Below, piece by piece: positions 52,331 through 60,888 of a stretch of 64,000 nucleotides of DNA. The stretch covers positions 42,170-106,169 of the forward strand of contig JAHEBM010000005.1 of NCBI GenBank assembly GCA_024642245.1. The letters are read 5' to 3'. The first letter of the stretch is position 1. Each line of letters opens with the position of its first letter. A program made the translations under genes and the position numbers. Under the pieces are notes generated by a model. That model saw only the letters and a program-made list of their open reading frames with translations, was not told the DNA's origin and searched no databases. The DNA comes from Haliea sp. Lineage in GTDB: Bacteria; Pseudomonadota; Gammaproteobacteria; Pseudomonadales; Halieaceae.

Positions 52331-54148
52331 TCAGATGATTCCCTCGAAGCCCTCCAGAGGATATTCGCTGCAACCCATGGCGCTGTATTCCGCATCGCTC
52401 CAGAAATCCCTGGTCAGCCCGTGATAAAAAACCCGGGCGTAGAGCTCGCAGCGCTCACGACTGGAACGGATTGCCGGGTCAGTTCTGATGCGCTCTTTCA
52501 GTTGTGCTACATCCAGGTGATCGCTGGTCATATGTATGCCACTGGCTTCCCCCCGGTCAAGGATAAGCTTATTGACGCCCGAGTCCTGCCAGGGCTGCCA
52601 CACGGGAAGTTCGGGGTTGCCGCCGTTGCCGGGCTGGCCCGTCCTGGCAAATGCTGTCCAGTAGTCGCGCATGGCAACTTCGAGCGCCCTGCGGCTATCC
52701 CCGTTTTCAGCCACCGCGTATTGTGAGAGCCCGGAAACGGCCTCCGGGCCGAAGACAAAGGTATTTTCCAGGCCGTGTGCCGCCCCCAGCAGATTGGCCA
52801 TATCATTGCCCAAAAAGCTCTGCTTCTGTCCCGCCCAGTCAAATCTGTAGGCAAAGACTTCTCCGGGCTGGCTGCCTTGCAGTGCCGCGGCAGGCTCGTT
52901 AACGCCAGTGGCACGCCAGCCGTCGGAAAAGTAGCGCGTCACACGGTTATAGTCGTCCAGGTCCTTTACCTTGGTGAAAACGCCCAGGCGGGTATCCGTC
53001 AGGTCCTCATTCTCCCAGAGGAAGAACTTGTATTCATCACGGTTGCTGCCGAGGATGACGGGTACCCGATTGTATTTTTCGGGATCGCGAAATAATTCCA
53101 GCACCGGCTCGTGCGGCAGAACCAGTCCGTCGCGAATATTGGTGGGTGTAAAGTAACCGAGGTTTTTGCCGCGACGGTGTACGCTCGCAAAAATTTTATC
53201 CGCGGGCATACCGCGCAAATAGGCTGCCAGTTCGCCATTGCCCATACCGTTCTGTATATTTTTCGCGGCCTCTCGATCACTGGCCCTGCCATCGTCGATC
53301 AGCAGCGTGTTAATAAACTCCCTGTTGCTGTAGGACAGGCCGGCATCCTGGTCATCAACGTAGTTTTCCGCCATCGACTGGGGCACGGTCTGGATATTGC
53401 CGCTTTGTGATATGGCCTTGTGAAACATACCCCGGGCGGGGGGTGACGCCATCAAGGCAAGCACATTGAAGCCCCCGGCACTCTGGCCGAAGATGGTTAC
53501 ATTCCCAGGATCACCTCCGAAGGCGGAAATATTTTCCCTGACCCACTGCAACGCAGCCACCATATCCAGCAGGGCAAAGTTACCGGTGGCATCGAGCGGC
53601 GTTTCCGCCGTTTCCCTGAGTGCAGGATGGCTGAACCAGCCCAGAATGCCCAGGCGGTACTGGAGGGAGACAACAATCACCTGCTCACTGCCAGCGATAT
53701 TGTAGGAGCGCGTGGCCAGGGCCGTCCCCAGCGTATTGGCGCCGCCGTGGATCCACACCATGACAGGAAGATTCGAGGTTTCAATTTCTTCGGCGGTCAG
53801 CCTCGGAGACCAGACGTCCAGGTACAGGCAATCTTCATCACCTATGATGTCAATCCACCTGATCGGAGGCACCTGTTTGCACATATTGCCGTGTTCGAGC
53901 GCCTCAAGCGTACCCTGCCAGGGTTCTACACTTCGTGGCGCGCGCCAGCGCAGTTCGCCCACCGGTGGTTTGGCAAAGGGTATGCCCAGCCAGGCATAGG
54001 TATCTGCCTTGTCTTCAAACCCGACGACATCACCGCTTTCCAGGTGCCTGAGGCTGGCGTCGCTGGCTGTGTGCGCAGTGCAGGCTTTTACAAGCACGGC
54101 AAGCACGGCAATTCCGGCTACACCCAGCAGGAGAAATTTCTTCTTCAT
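52331..54148 (-). CDS. Type-B carboxylesterase (para-nitrobenzyl-esterase-like), exported or membrane-anchored
   Basis: 605 residues. The N-terminus is a hydrophobic anchor or signal (LLLGVAGIAVLAVLVKACT), with a possible lipobox in VLVKAC that lacks a good spacer. Then AWLGIPFAKPPVGELRWRAP, EDCLYLDVWSP, the oxyanion HGGANTLG, the nucleophile elbow FGQSAGGFNVLALM, Glu in RDEYKFFLWENED and His in GAAHGLENTFVFG: a full catalytic set. It hydrolyses carboxyl esters in the periplasm or membrane. It ends the co-directional minus run (52.3-63.9 kb). Confidence 0.92.
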   Translation of the reverse strand: MKKKFLLLGVAGIAVLAVLVKACTAHTASDASLRHLESGDVVGFEDKADTYAWLGIPFAKPPVGELRWRAPRSVEPWQGTLEALEHGNMCKQVPPIRWIDIIGDEDCLYLDVWSPRLTAEEIETSNLPVMVWIHGGANTLGTALATRSYNIAGSEQVIVVSLQYRLGILGWFSHPALRETAETPLDATGNFALLDMVAALQWVRENISAFGGDPGNVTIFGQSAGGFNVLALMASPPARGMFHKAISQSGNIQTVPQSMAENYVDDQDAGLSYSNREFINTLLIDDGRASDREAAKNIQNGMGNGELAAYLRGMPADKIFASVHRRGKNLGYFTPTNIRDGLVLPHEPVLELFRDPEKYNRVPVILGSNRDEYKFFLWENEDLTDTRLGVFTKVKDLDDYNRVTRYFSDGWRATGVNEPAAALQGSQPGEVFAYRFDWAGQKQSFLGNDMANLLGAAHGLENTFVFGPEAVSGLSQYAVAENGDSRRALEVAMRDYWTAFARTGQPGNGGNPELPVWQPWQDSGVNKLILDRGEASGIHMTSDHLDVAQLKERIRTDPAIRSSRERCELYARVFYHGLTRDFWSDAEYSAMGCSEYPLEGFEGII

Positions 54149-54180
54149 GTTTACCCTACCGTTATTAAGGTGATACGCGG

Positions 54181-54972
54181 CTACTGGCTATTCACCGCGC
54201 GCCCGCCATCGATGACAAGAATATCGCCCGTTTGAAACGCTGACGCGTCAGAGGCGAGATAAGCAGCCGGCCCCTCGATATCAGACATATACCCCGGCCG
54301 ACCCAGAGGGGTAATCGCTGAAAAATGCTCGATGATTTTCTCTGTTTGCGGATTGTCGCCGGTCATTCCGGTAATAATCATGCCCGGGGCAATCATATTG
54401 GCTCTTACGCCGTACTGACCCATTTCCACCGCCAGGCCCTTGACCATGGCTGACAAGGCCCCCTTGGCCGCCGCGTAGTGCTCCAGCCCCTGGCGACCCT
54501 GGAATATCGATAGACTTCCACAGACCACAATCGACCCGCCGGGATCGCCTGCCTGCGCCCGGTCGCGCATATGCCTGGTAGCTGCACGCAGGGTATAAAA
54601 AGCGCCGTGTTGATTCACATTGAGCAGATCGTGATACATCTGGCTTGTCATGTCCGGAAATGAGGCCGCGCGATTCTGGTAGCCTGCATTGGCAAAGACA
54701 CAATCGACCCGGCCCATTACCGCGAGCGTGGAGGCAAAGGCTGCATCAACCGCCGCCTCGTCCGCAACGTCGACCGCCTCAGCGTGGACCCGCGGCGCGC
54801 CGAGTGACTTCAGGGCTTTCAAGGCCTCCGCATTTTTATCTTCTCGTCGCCCCCAGACGACCACGTCTGCGCCCTGCCTGGCACAACCATTGAGGAATGC
54901 CAGGCCAATACCGCTGTTGGCGCCAGTGGCAAGCACCACCTTGCCGGTCAGGTCAAAAATACTGTTGGGCAT
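54181..54972 (-). CDS. Short-chain dehydrogenase/reductase
   Basis: 263 residues. ATGANSGIGLAFLNGCA (cofactor loop with A in place of the first T), VVWGRREDKNAEALK, ANAGYQNRA and YAAAKGALSAMVKGLAV (Tyr/Lys), plus the C-terminal GDILVIDGGRAV, are the SDR landmarks. The active-site Ser is within VVCGSLSIFQG. It starts two bases after the stop of the sulfotransferase gene, the tightest coupling in the region apart from the 4-base overlap at 60.9 kb. Likely oxidises a hydroxyl of the same substrate as the sulfotransferase. Confidence 0.92.
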   Translation of the reverse strand: MPNSIFDLTGKVVLATGANSGIGLAFLNGCARQGADVVVWGRREDKNAEALKALKSLGAPRVHAEAVDVADEAAVDAAFASTLAVMGRVDCVFANAGYQNRAASFPDMTSQMYHDLLNVNQHGAFYTLRAATRHMRDRAQAGDPGGSIVVCGSLSIFQGRQGLEHYAAAKGALSAMVKGLAVEMGQYGVRANMIAPGMIITGMTGDNPQTEKIIEHFSAITPLGRPGYMSDIEGPAAYLASDASAFQTGDILVIDGGRAVNSQ

Positions 54973-54974
54973 GG

Positions 54975-56120
54975 CTACACCTCCACACTTGTATCAACCG
55001 GGTGATCTTTCAGGTAATCGGCAAAATAGGGTTCCAGCTCTTTTTTGGAGAATCCCCACTCCGCGAGGGAATAACTGTGCTTGCCAAAGCGCCCCTGGGG
55101 ATTTGCGTCGAGCCAGCCGCGCATCCCGTTTTCGGCCAGGTCTGTCCAATCCCATCCCAGCCAGGCATAGACCTTCTTCATCTGGGCGAGCGGATCGCGC
55201 ATCATGTCGTCGTAATACAGGTTGTAGATGTCCTGTGGTCTTTCCCGGGCCATGGCCAGGGGTCTTTTCAGGTGCAGGGACAACTGTAGGGGCCACTTGC
55301 AACGCATATAGTCGATGTCTATGTCCTTGTTGAAAATCTTGCGGGACTTGCCGCGCATACTGAAAGAGCTGGCAAAGGCCGCGTAGGGGTCACGGTGGGT
55401 CCAGATGACCCTGGCATCGGGAAACGTCCTGAATATCCAGGGTATGAACACTGAGTCCGAGGGCATTTTCAGCACCCAACGACCAGGGTTGGTAGATTGC
55501 AGTATCTGGAACACGCGCATGCGATGCTCAAACGCCGCACCCATATCACAATCGAGGATCCAGTCCGCGTAAACCGGCGTGGAGGACAGGGCGGTGAACA
55601 TCATGGAACGAAAATCCTGTGCGACAAGATGCACGCACTCGGTGGGACCATCGGCCGGCTCGAAATGCGTGGCGACGCCCTCGGGGTTGTTCTTGATCAT
55701 CTGCTCGTCGGCAGCTTTTTCCACAAGGCACCTGGGGTCAGTTCGCGTCGTGCCCGGAGCAGCCGGAGGTGTCACATTGTAGGCTTCCCAGCGCAGCAAT
55801 GACCGGTTGGCCGGATCCGAGTCCATCAGGTAACTGGTCATGGTGGTACCCGTTCGGACCATGCCCAGGATGAACACGGGGCGGGTGACGGGCGTATCCA
55901 GGACCGCGGGATTTTTGCGAATATAGTCATCGACCTGCATGCGCGATGCCAGCGCATTGACATAGCGGCGTTTGATAATCGCCTCTCCCCTCTCGGTCAG
56001 CAGGTCAGCCTTGGCATGATCGCGCAGGAGTATCTCCAGTCCCTCCTGCCACGAGTCCCTGTCAGGATCGGCAAGACCGGTGGCTTCGCGCGCCGCGTTG
56101 ACGATTTCATCGAAAGTCAT
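54975..56120 (-). CDS. Sulfotransferase family protein (2 of 3)
   Basis: 381 residues, cytosolic. The phosphosulfate loop is VFILGMVRTGTTMTSYLM near residue 85-100, and the 3'-phosphate-binding motif is VIWTHRDPYAAFASSFS near residue 236. Start region VNAAREATGLADPDRDSWQE matches the other two copies, so these are paralogues. The family transfers sulfate from PAPS to small hydroxyls. Next upstream is the MDR dehydrogenase (23 bases), next downstream the SDR (2 bases). Acceptor unknown. Confidence 0.9.
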   Translation of the reverse strand: MTFDEIVNAAREATGLADPDRDSWQEGLEILLRDHAKADLLTERGEAIIKRRYVNALASRMQVDDYIRKNPAVLDTPVTRPVFILGMVRTGTTMTSYLMDSDPANRSLLRWEAYNVTPPAAPGTTRTDPRCLVEKAADEQMIKNNPEGVATHFEPADGPTECVHLVAQDFRSMMFTALSSTPVYADWILDCDMGAAFEHRMRVFQILQSTNPGRWVLKMPSDSVFIPWIFRTFPDARVIWTHRDPYAAFASSFSMRGKSRKIFNKDIDIDYMRCKWPLQLSLHLKRPLAMARERPQDIYNLYYDDMMRDPLAQMKKVYAWLGWDWTDLAENGMRGWLDANPQGRFGKHSYSLAEWGFSKKELEPYFADYLKDHPVDTSVEV

Positions 56121-56143
56121 GAATAATTTCTCCCAAAATTCCC

Positions 56144-57151
56144 TCAGTCGAACTGAAGCACCACTTTTGCCGATTCGCTGGCGTTATCGGCAATTTCGAA
56201 GGCCTGGCCAAACTGGTCGAAAGGAAAGCGATGGCTGATCATTTTCTCCGGGTCTATTTCGCCATTCGCTATCCCGGCCATCACCTGGGGAAATTCGACC
56301 GGGTAGCCCTGCGAACCGATGATACTGATTTCCTTGCTCATGATTCTCGTACCATCCAGTGTCAACGGCTGTCGATGCAGGGCAATCGTGATGACACGGC
56401 TGTTTTTATTGCAGAAGCCGGCGATATCGGGGATCAGGCCCGGAGCCCCACTGGCTTCGAAATAGATGTCGGTCAAAGGATGGGGCACGCCCCAGATTTT
56501 TCCATGGCCGCGCAGTTCACCCAGGATATCCGCCGGCGGGTTCTCTCGCGGGTCAAAGGCCGCGCGAGCACCCAGGTTCATGGCGCGCTCCCGGCGCAGG
56601 GGCGAGAGGTCAAAAACGACAATATCATCGATGCCCCGGCCGATCAGCGTCATGATGATTCCCAGCCCTATGGGACCTGCACCAAACACGGTAATACTTT
56701 CTCCGGGCTTCGGATCGGCGCGATTCACGGCATGAGCACCAACCGATATCGGCTCCACCAGCGCTGCGTGGTCATAGCTGACATTGTCCGGCAGTTTGCA
56801 CAGCGACTGCGTTTGCTGGTCCACGTCCCGGAGGACCACGTAGCTGCTGAATCCCCCGCATTCGCCACCGCGGCCCATGTCCGCGGGGCTGTTGTTGGAG
56901 TTGTAGGCTACCCTGTCCCCGAGCTTGAAGCTGCTGACCCTGGCGCCCACCTCGATCACTTCCCCGGCGAACTCGTGCCCAAGGGGCATGGGGCGATCGG
57001 GAAATCGCGGTCCCATATGGCGGAAATGCAGGTCTGTACCACAGATACCCGCCGCTACCACCTTGACAACCAGGTCTCCCGGGCCTGCCTGGGGGCGTTT
57101 TACCTCATCCAGGCGCAGGTCTTCCGGCCCGTGTAATACCGCTACTTTCAT
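56144..57151 (-). CDS. Medium-chain alcohol dehydrogenase (MDR) lacking the structural-zinc lobe
   Basis: 335 residues from ATG 57151, preceded by AAAGGAGCG. The catalytic zinc site is intact (Cys in GICGTDLHF, His in MPLGHEFAGE, Glu in HAALVEPISVG) and the Rossmann motif is FGAGPIGLGIIM. The usual four-Cys structural zinc segment between about residues 90-115 is missing: the sequence there is YNSNNSPADMGRGGECGGFS with one Cys. The closing IADNASESAKVVLQFD is normal. It probably oxidises a secondary alcohol with NAD(P)+. 23 bases before the sulfotransferase gene. Confidence 0.9.
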   Translation of the reverse strand: MKVAVLHGPEDLRLDEVKRPQAGPGDLVVKVVAAGICGTDLHFRHMGPRFPDRPMPLGHEFAGEVIEVGARVSSFKLGDRVAYNSNNSPADMGRGGECGGFSSYVVLRDVDQQTQSLCKLPDNVSYDHAALVEPISVGAHAVNRADPKPGESITVFGAGPIGLGIIMTLIGRGIDDIVVFDLSPLRRERAMNLGARAAFDPRENPPADILGELRGHGKIWGVPHPLTDIYFEASGAPGLIPDIAGFCNKNSRVITIALHRQPLTLDGTRIMSKEISIIGSQGYPVEFPQVMAGIANGEIDPEKMISHRFPFDQFGQAFEIADNASESAKVVLQFD

Positions 57152-57261
57152 CCGTTTACGCTCCTTTATATTCAAGTCGCCGGTCCATAGTACATTTGGG
57201 GTCTTTGATTTATTCCCTGACCCGCGGCTGCTTAAGCAGGCCAATAGTAGTGGGCACTCCC

Positions 57262-58554
57262 TCAGGGGCTGCGCGCATCCCCACCAACAGCAGCCAGCTT
57301 CAGCTGTGCCTTACCGATCTCCGATTTGAGCCACATAAGCTCGCTGAACGTGCCAGTACTACACGCGTCCACCAGTTGCTGGTGTGCTGCAATGGTCGCC
57401 TGCAGTGCCCCGACATCATCCGGTGCAGCGAGCAGCGCGAGGTCGATCAGGTGCAGCGCCTGCAGTGGTTGTTCCTGTTCGATGTAGCGCCGGGCCCTGG
57501 CAATGAGCGCATCCACTCCCCCGGCCAACTCCGCAACATCAGCGGCGACACTCGAAACGGGCGAATCGTAAAGCGCTGTTGTCGAATCGCAATGAAACCA
57601 TCCGGCATATTCCTCCCAGATGGCCCGGACGCACCAGGATACCTTGCCGTGACCCTGCCCGACCTGCAGCTGCGACGGCAAGCTTGTATCGCGCATCAGG
57701 GTATGCACATCACGACCGGCATTCATCCCCGCGACGGTGCTGTCGTGTATGTAGCGCACAGCGTCGCGCAGCCGGGAAATGGTCTGCTGGATTTGTGCAG
57801 CGCCTGTTATCAGCTCGTGCCCGGTAATGATCACGGCCGGCTCCAGGGCCTGTACCCGCTCGACGGATTCGATATAGCGCATTGCCGAACGTATCTTGTC
57901 ACCACGAATGGTGTACAGGTTGGGCAAATGCCCGAAAATCGGCCCGAACAGGTTGCCAACGATGGCGATTTTATCCTGCGGAAGCCACACCACGAGTGAG
58001 TCGAGGCTTTCGCCACCGGGCGTGGCCAAGAGCTGGAACTGCCGTCCACCCAGCTCAAACTGGTAACTGTCATCAAACAGGATATCCAGTTTGGCTTCTT
58101 CCATTTGTTCTTTTGGATAGGGACGATCCTTGTCCAGCACACGACCCCACAATTTATTGGACCGGTTGGCGTAGAAGTCGTGGAGGCTGATCCAGTATCG
58201 GCGGCACTCGGGATAGCGCGCCTGGGCGATAATCTTCGTCTGGGCATCCCTCATGGCCTGGGCGCCACCAAACTGGTTGGCGTGGCACTGGGTGAGGATA
58301 ATATGCTTTATGGGATTCGCGCTTACCCGGGCAAACCTGCCCCGGTGCACGGAACCGTTACCGGGAAGTCCCGTGTTGACGACGACATCCCCGGCGGGTG
58401 TAGTCACCAGAATACTGTCCCCCATATCCTTGGAGATATGGATATAGCTATTAACCGGTATCGCGTCGCCAGTCTTGTTCGCCTCGGCGGCGAACCTGCC
58501 GAGAATGGTTGGCGCGGATTTCTGCTTATCTGTGCTCATCACCTGGCCTGTCAT
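57262..58554 (-). CDS. Alkyl-sulfatase-like metallo-beta-lactamase-fold protein with replaced metal ligands
   Basis: 430 residues. The MBL-fold half shows ILVTTPAGDVVVNTGLPGNG, HIILTQCHANQFGGAQAM, LLATPGGESLDSLVVWLP, GHLPNLYTIRGDKIRSAM and ITGHELITGAAQ. The C-terminal half contains LAGGVDALIARARRYIEQEQ, the alkyl-sulfatase dimerisation domain. In active SdsA1-type enzymes the first motif is H-S-H-x-D-H; here it is Q-C-H-A-N-Q, and a second acidic ligand is replaced by Asn in GNLFG. It lacks the SCP2-like C-terminal domain. Sulfatase activity is therefore doubtful. ATG at 58539 is an alternative start. Confidence 0.85.
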   Translation of the reverse strand: MTGQVMSTDKQKSAPTILGRFAAEANKTGDAIPVNSYIHISKDMGDSILVTTPAGDVVVNTGLPGNGSVHRGRFARVSANPIKHIILTQCHANQFGGAQAMRDAQTKIIAQARYPECRRYWISLHDFYANRSNKLWGRVLDKDRPYPKEQMEEAKLDILFDDSYQFELGGRQFQLLATPGGESLDSLVVWLPQDKIAIVGNLFGPIFGHLPNLYTIRGDKIRSAMRYIESVERVQALEPAVIITGHELITGAAQIQQTISRLRDAVRYIHDSTVAGMNAGRDVHTLMRDTSLPSQLQVGQGHGKVSWCVRAIWEEYAGWFHCDSTTALYDSPVSSVAADVAELAGGVDALIARARRYIEQEQPLQALHLIDLALLAAPDDVGALQATIAAHQQLVDACSTGTFSELMWLKSEIGKAQLKLAAVGGDARSP

Positions 58555-58784
58555 ACGGCTGCCGTTCCCCGGCGGCAGGAAGGCAAGCTTCCGGCGTGGC
58601 CGGCAATTACCCCACGGGTAGCGCCTCCGATCGATGCAATCCCGGCCAGCCTAACATATATACATCACTGTTGACTACTAATTGACCGCGAGGTCCAGGC
58701 AGGAGCCAACGGCGTTCTCTTTTCCAGGCGACCGGGCCCGGGCTTTGTGCCACGGCTCCGGCCATACCCGGCCCGGGCACCGGC

Positions 58785-59864
58785 TTACAGCGTTACCAGC
58801 GCACCGTCATTTGCCGCAGACAGGCGGATGGCGTCCAGCACCTCCATACAGGCTACACCATCGCGGAATGTCGGCGGGGGCACAGCGCCGCCCGGCCTGC
58901 GCCCCTCGACCCCGGCACGCAGCACATCGCACAGGGCGGCGTAGAGTCCCACCTCCATGTGTGACTGCCGTGGATGCGAATTCTCGCCCTGGCCACCGGC
59001 CGGCGGTGGCCCCTGCAGGTCATCAGGTACCGGGAGTTCGCGCATGCCCGTGCAATCGGCAAGACGAACAACCCCCCTGTCCGCCCAGATCGTTCCCAGT
59101 GTGCCCGCCACCCGGGCGACACTGGAGGGCTCGCCCCACGCCCCTGCAGTGTGCTGCAGCACACCCTGCGCGCCATTGGCCAGCCTGAATCGCAGCACAT
59201 AACTGTCCTCGGCCAGACCCTCGCGCGCTGAAACCATCGGCAGCGCCGCGCTCAGGCTGGCAAATTCACCCAGCCAGGCGCGAACCTGGTCGACCAGGTG
59301 TGAGCCATGAGCGCCGAGCCAACCTCCACCAACACCCCGGTCAAACCACCAGTGCGGCATCTTTGCCGCCGGTGATGCAACAAGAGGCAGGTAGCTGGCC
59401 AGCGTCAGCATCCGCGGCTGCCCGATCAGGCCATCGGCAATAGCGCGCCTGACGATTTCCCGCTCGGGGGACCAGCGAAACTGGTGGCCGATAAGGTGCG
59501 TGACCCCGGCACGCTCGGCCGCTTCCAGGATAGCGCGCGCCTCGACGGCATTACTGGCCATCGGCTTTTCACAGATCACATGGCAGCCCCGCGACAGTGC
59601 GGTGAGCGTCAGTGCAGCATGCGTGTGAGGAGGTGTCGCAATGGTAACCGCCGCCGCGCCGGTTCTGCGAATCGCCTCCTCCAGGTCGGTGAAAAACGCC
59701 GGCACCCCAAGAGCCTGGGCCCGCTCTTCCGTGCGCTGCGCATTACTGCCCACCAGCCCGACAACCTCGAACCCCGCCTGCCGCAAAGCCGGAACATGGA
59801 CCCGACTGCCGAATCCCGTGCCGACCACGATGGCCGTCGGTGCCGTCTTTATTGCAGTGGCCAT
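58785..59864 (-). CDS. Gfo/Idh/MocA family oxidoreductase
   Basis: 359 residues. Nucleotide motif VVGTGFGSRVHVPALRQAGF, VTIATPPHTHAALTLTALSR and the catalytic-type CEKPMASNAVEARAILEA (conserved E-K-P) define the family, followed by the mixed sheet domain with HQFRWSPER. Gfo/Idh/MocA enzymes oxidise or reduce sugars, inositols and related polyols with NAD(P). It lies 13 bases after the ADH gene, so it is in the same transcript. A carbohydrate or polyol step in this cluster is plausible. Confidence 0.93.
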   Translation of the reverse strand: MATAIKTAPTAIVVGTGFGSRVHVPALRQAGFEVVGLVGSNAQRTEERAQALGVPAFFTDLEEAIRRTGAAAVTIATPPHTHAALTLTALSRGCHVICEKPMASNAVEARAILEAAERAGVTHLIGHQFRWSPEREIVRRAIADGLIGQPRMLTLASYLPLVASPAAKMPHWWFDRGVGGGWLGAHGSHLVDQVRAWLGEFASLSAALPMVSAREGLAEDSYVLRFRLANGAQGVLQHTAGAWGEPSSVARVAGTLGTIWADRGVVRLADCTGMRELPVPDDLQGPPPAGGQGENSHPRQSHMEVGLYAALCDVLRAGVEGRRPGGAVPPPTFRDGVACMEVLDAIRLSAANDGALVTL

Positions 59865-59877
59865 AACTTGTCTCCGA

Positions 59878-60888
59878 TCAGGGGGTCAGCGGTGCCACCT
59901 GCACCTTTGTCTCGTTATTGGGATCGCGCAAGCGCTCGAAAGTGGCCGGTAAATCATCCAGCGGAATAACCGAGCTGATCAGGATTTTGGGGTCGACATA
60001 CCCGGCATCCATCACGTCGGCGACGTACTGGAAGTCCTTGAGGGAATACCCGACGGGGAACTGCAGGGACACCCCCTTGAAACCCGCCATGGCAGGGACC
60101 AGTTGATCGGGGGATGTACAGAATCCCATCGAGATGACCTGGCCGAAATCCCGCACGTGCTGGATCGCCTTTCCCAGAAAGCCCTGGCTGCCGACACATT
60201 CAAACACGGCATCGGGCGCGCCACCGAGTGCTTCAACGACATTACCGGTCTCGTTCTCGCCATACTGCAAGAAGGCATCGGCTCCCATCTGCAGCGCCAT
60301 TGGCTTGCGCCGTGCCGAGCGCGACATTGCGACAATACGCCCCGCGCCCAGCCTTTTCGCCCAGTAAATAGCGCATAGCGCGACCGACCCTGCGCCCAGT
60401 ATCAGCACACGGTCTCCCGGTTGAATGTGCGACATCCGCATCGCGTATAAACCAACGGCGAGCGGTTCGATGAGGGCGCCGTCAGCGGCAGACAGCGTGG
60501 CGGGGAGCTTGAGAGCTACACTGGCGGGAACCCGCATCAGTTCGGCGTAGCCGCCCATCACCCCGGGGGCGTTGTGGCACAGGGCAAGATTGCCGCGATA
60601 GCAGGCCTCGCAATGCCCGCAGCCGGTCGAGGGCAGAGCGGTGATCAGGTCGCCCCTTTTCAGGCCGGTTACACCCGGACCCACCTCGACGATCTCACCT
60701 GAATACTCGTGCCCGGGCACCGTGCCGGGCTGAAACTGCCACTGGTGACCTTCAGTCATATGCAAATCCGTGCCGCAGATCCCACAGCGATGCACTTTTA
60801 TTAAAACCTCACCGGCCGCGGGGGCGGGGTCGGGTAATGTCTCCAGCACGAGGGGCTTGCCTTGCTCCCGGTAAACGGCGGCCTTCAT
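59878..60888 (-). CDS. Zinc-dependent alcohol dehydrogenase (MDR), with structural zinc
   Basis: 336 residues. The catalytic zinc site (Cys in GICGTDLHMTE, His in VPGHEYSGE and Glu in GALIEPLAVGLY) and the structural four-Cys segment GCGHCEACYRGNLALCHNA are both present. The cofactor loop is LGAGSVALCAIYW. This differs from the paralogue at 56.1-57.2 kb, which lacks the structural lobe. The start overlaps the stop of the sulfotransferase gene by four bases (ATGA), so the two are translationally coupled. Confidence 0.94.
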   Translation of the reverse strand: MKAAVYREQGKPLVLETLPDPAPAAGEVLIKVHRCGICGTDLHMTEGHQWQFQPGTVPGHEYSGEIVEVGPGVTGLKRGDLITALPSTGCGHCEACYRGNLALCHNAPGVMGGYAELMRVPASVALKLPATLSAADGALIEPLAVGLYAMRMSHIQPGDRVLILGAGSVALCAIYWAKRLGAGRIVAMSRSARRKPMALQMGADAFLQYGENETGNVVEALGGAPDAVFECVGSQGFLGKAIQHVRDFGQVISMGFCTSPDQLVPAMAGFKGVSLQFPVGYSLKDFQYVADVMDAGYVDPKILISSVIPLDDLPATFERLRDPNNETKVQVAPLTP

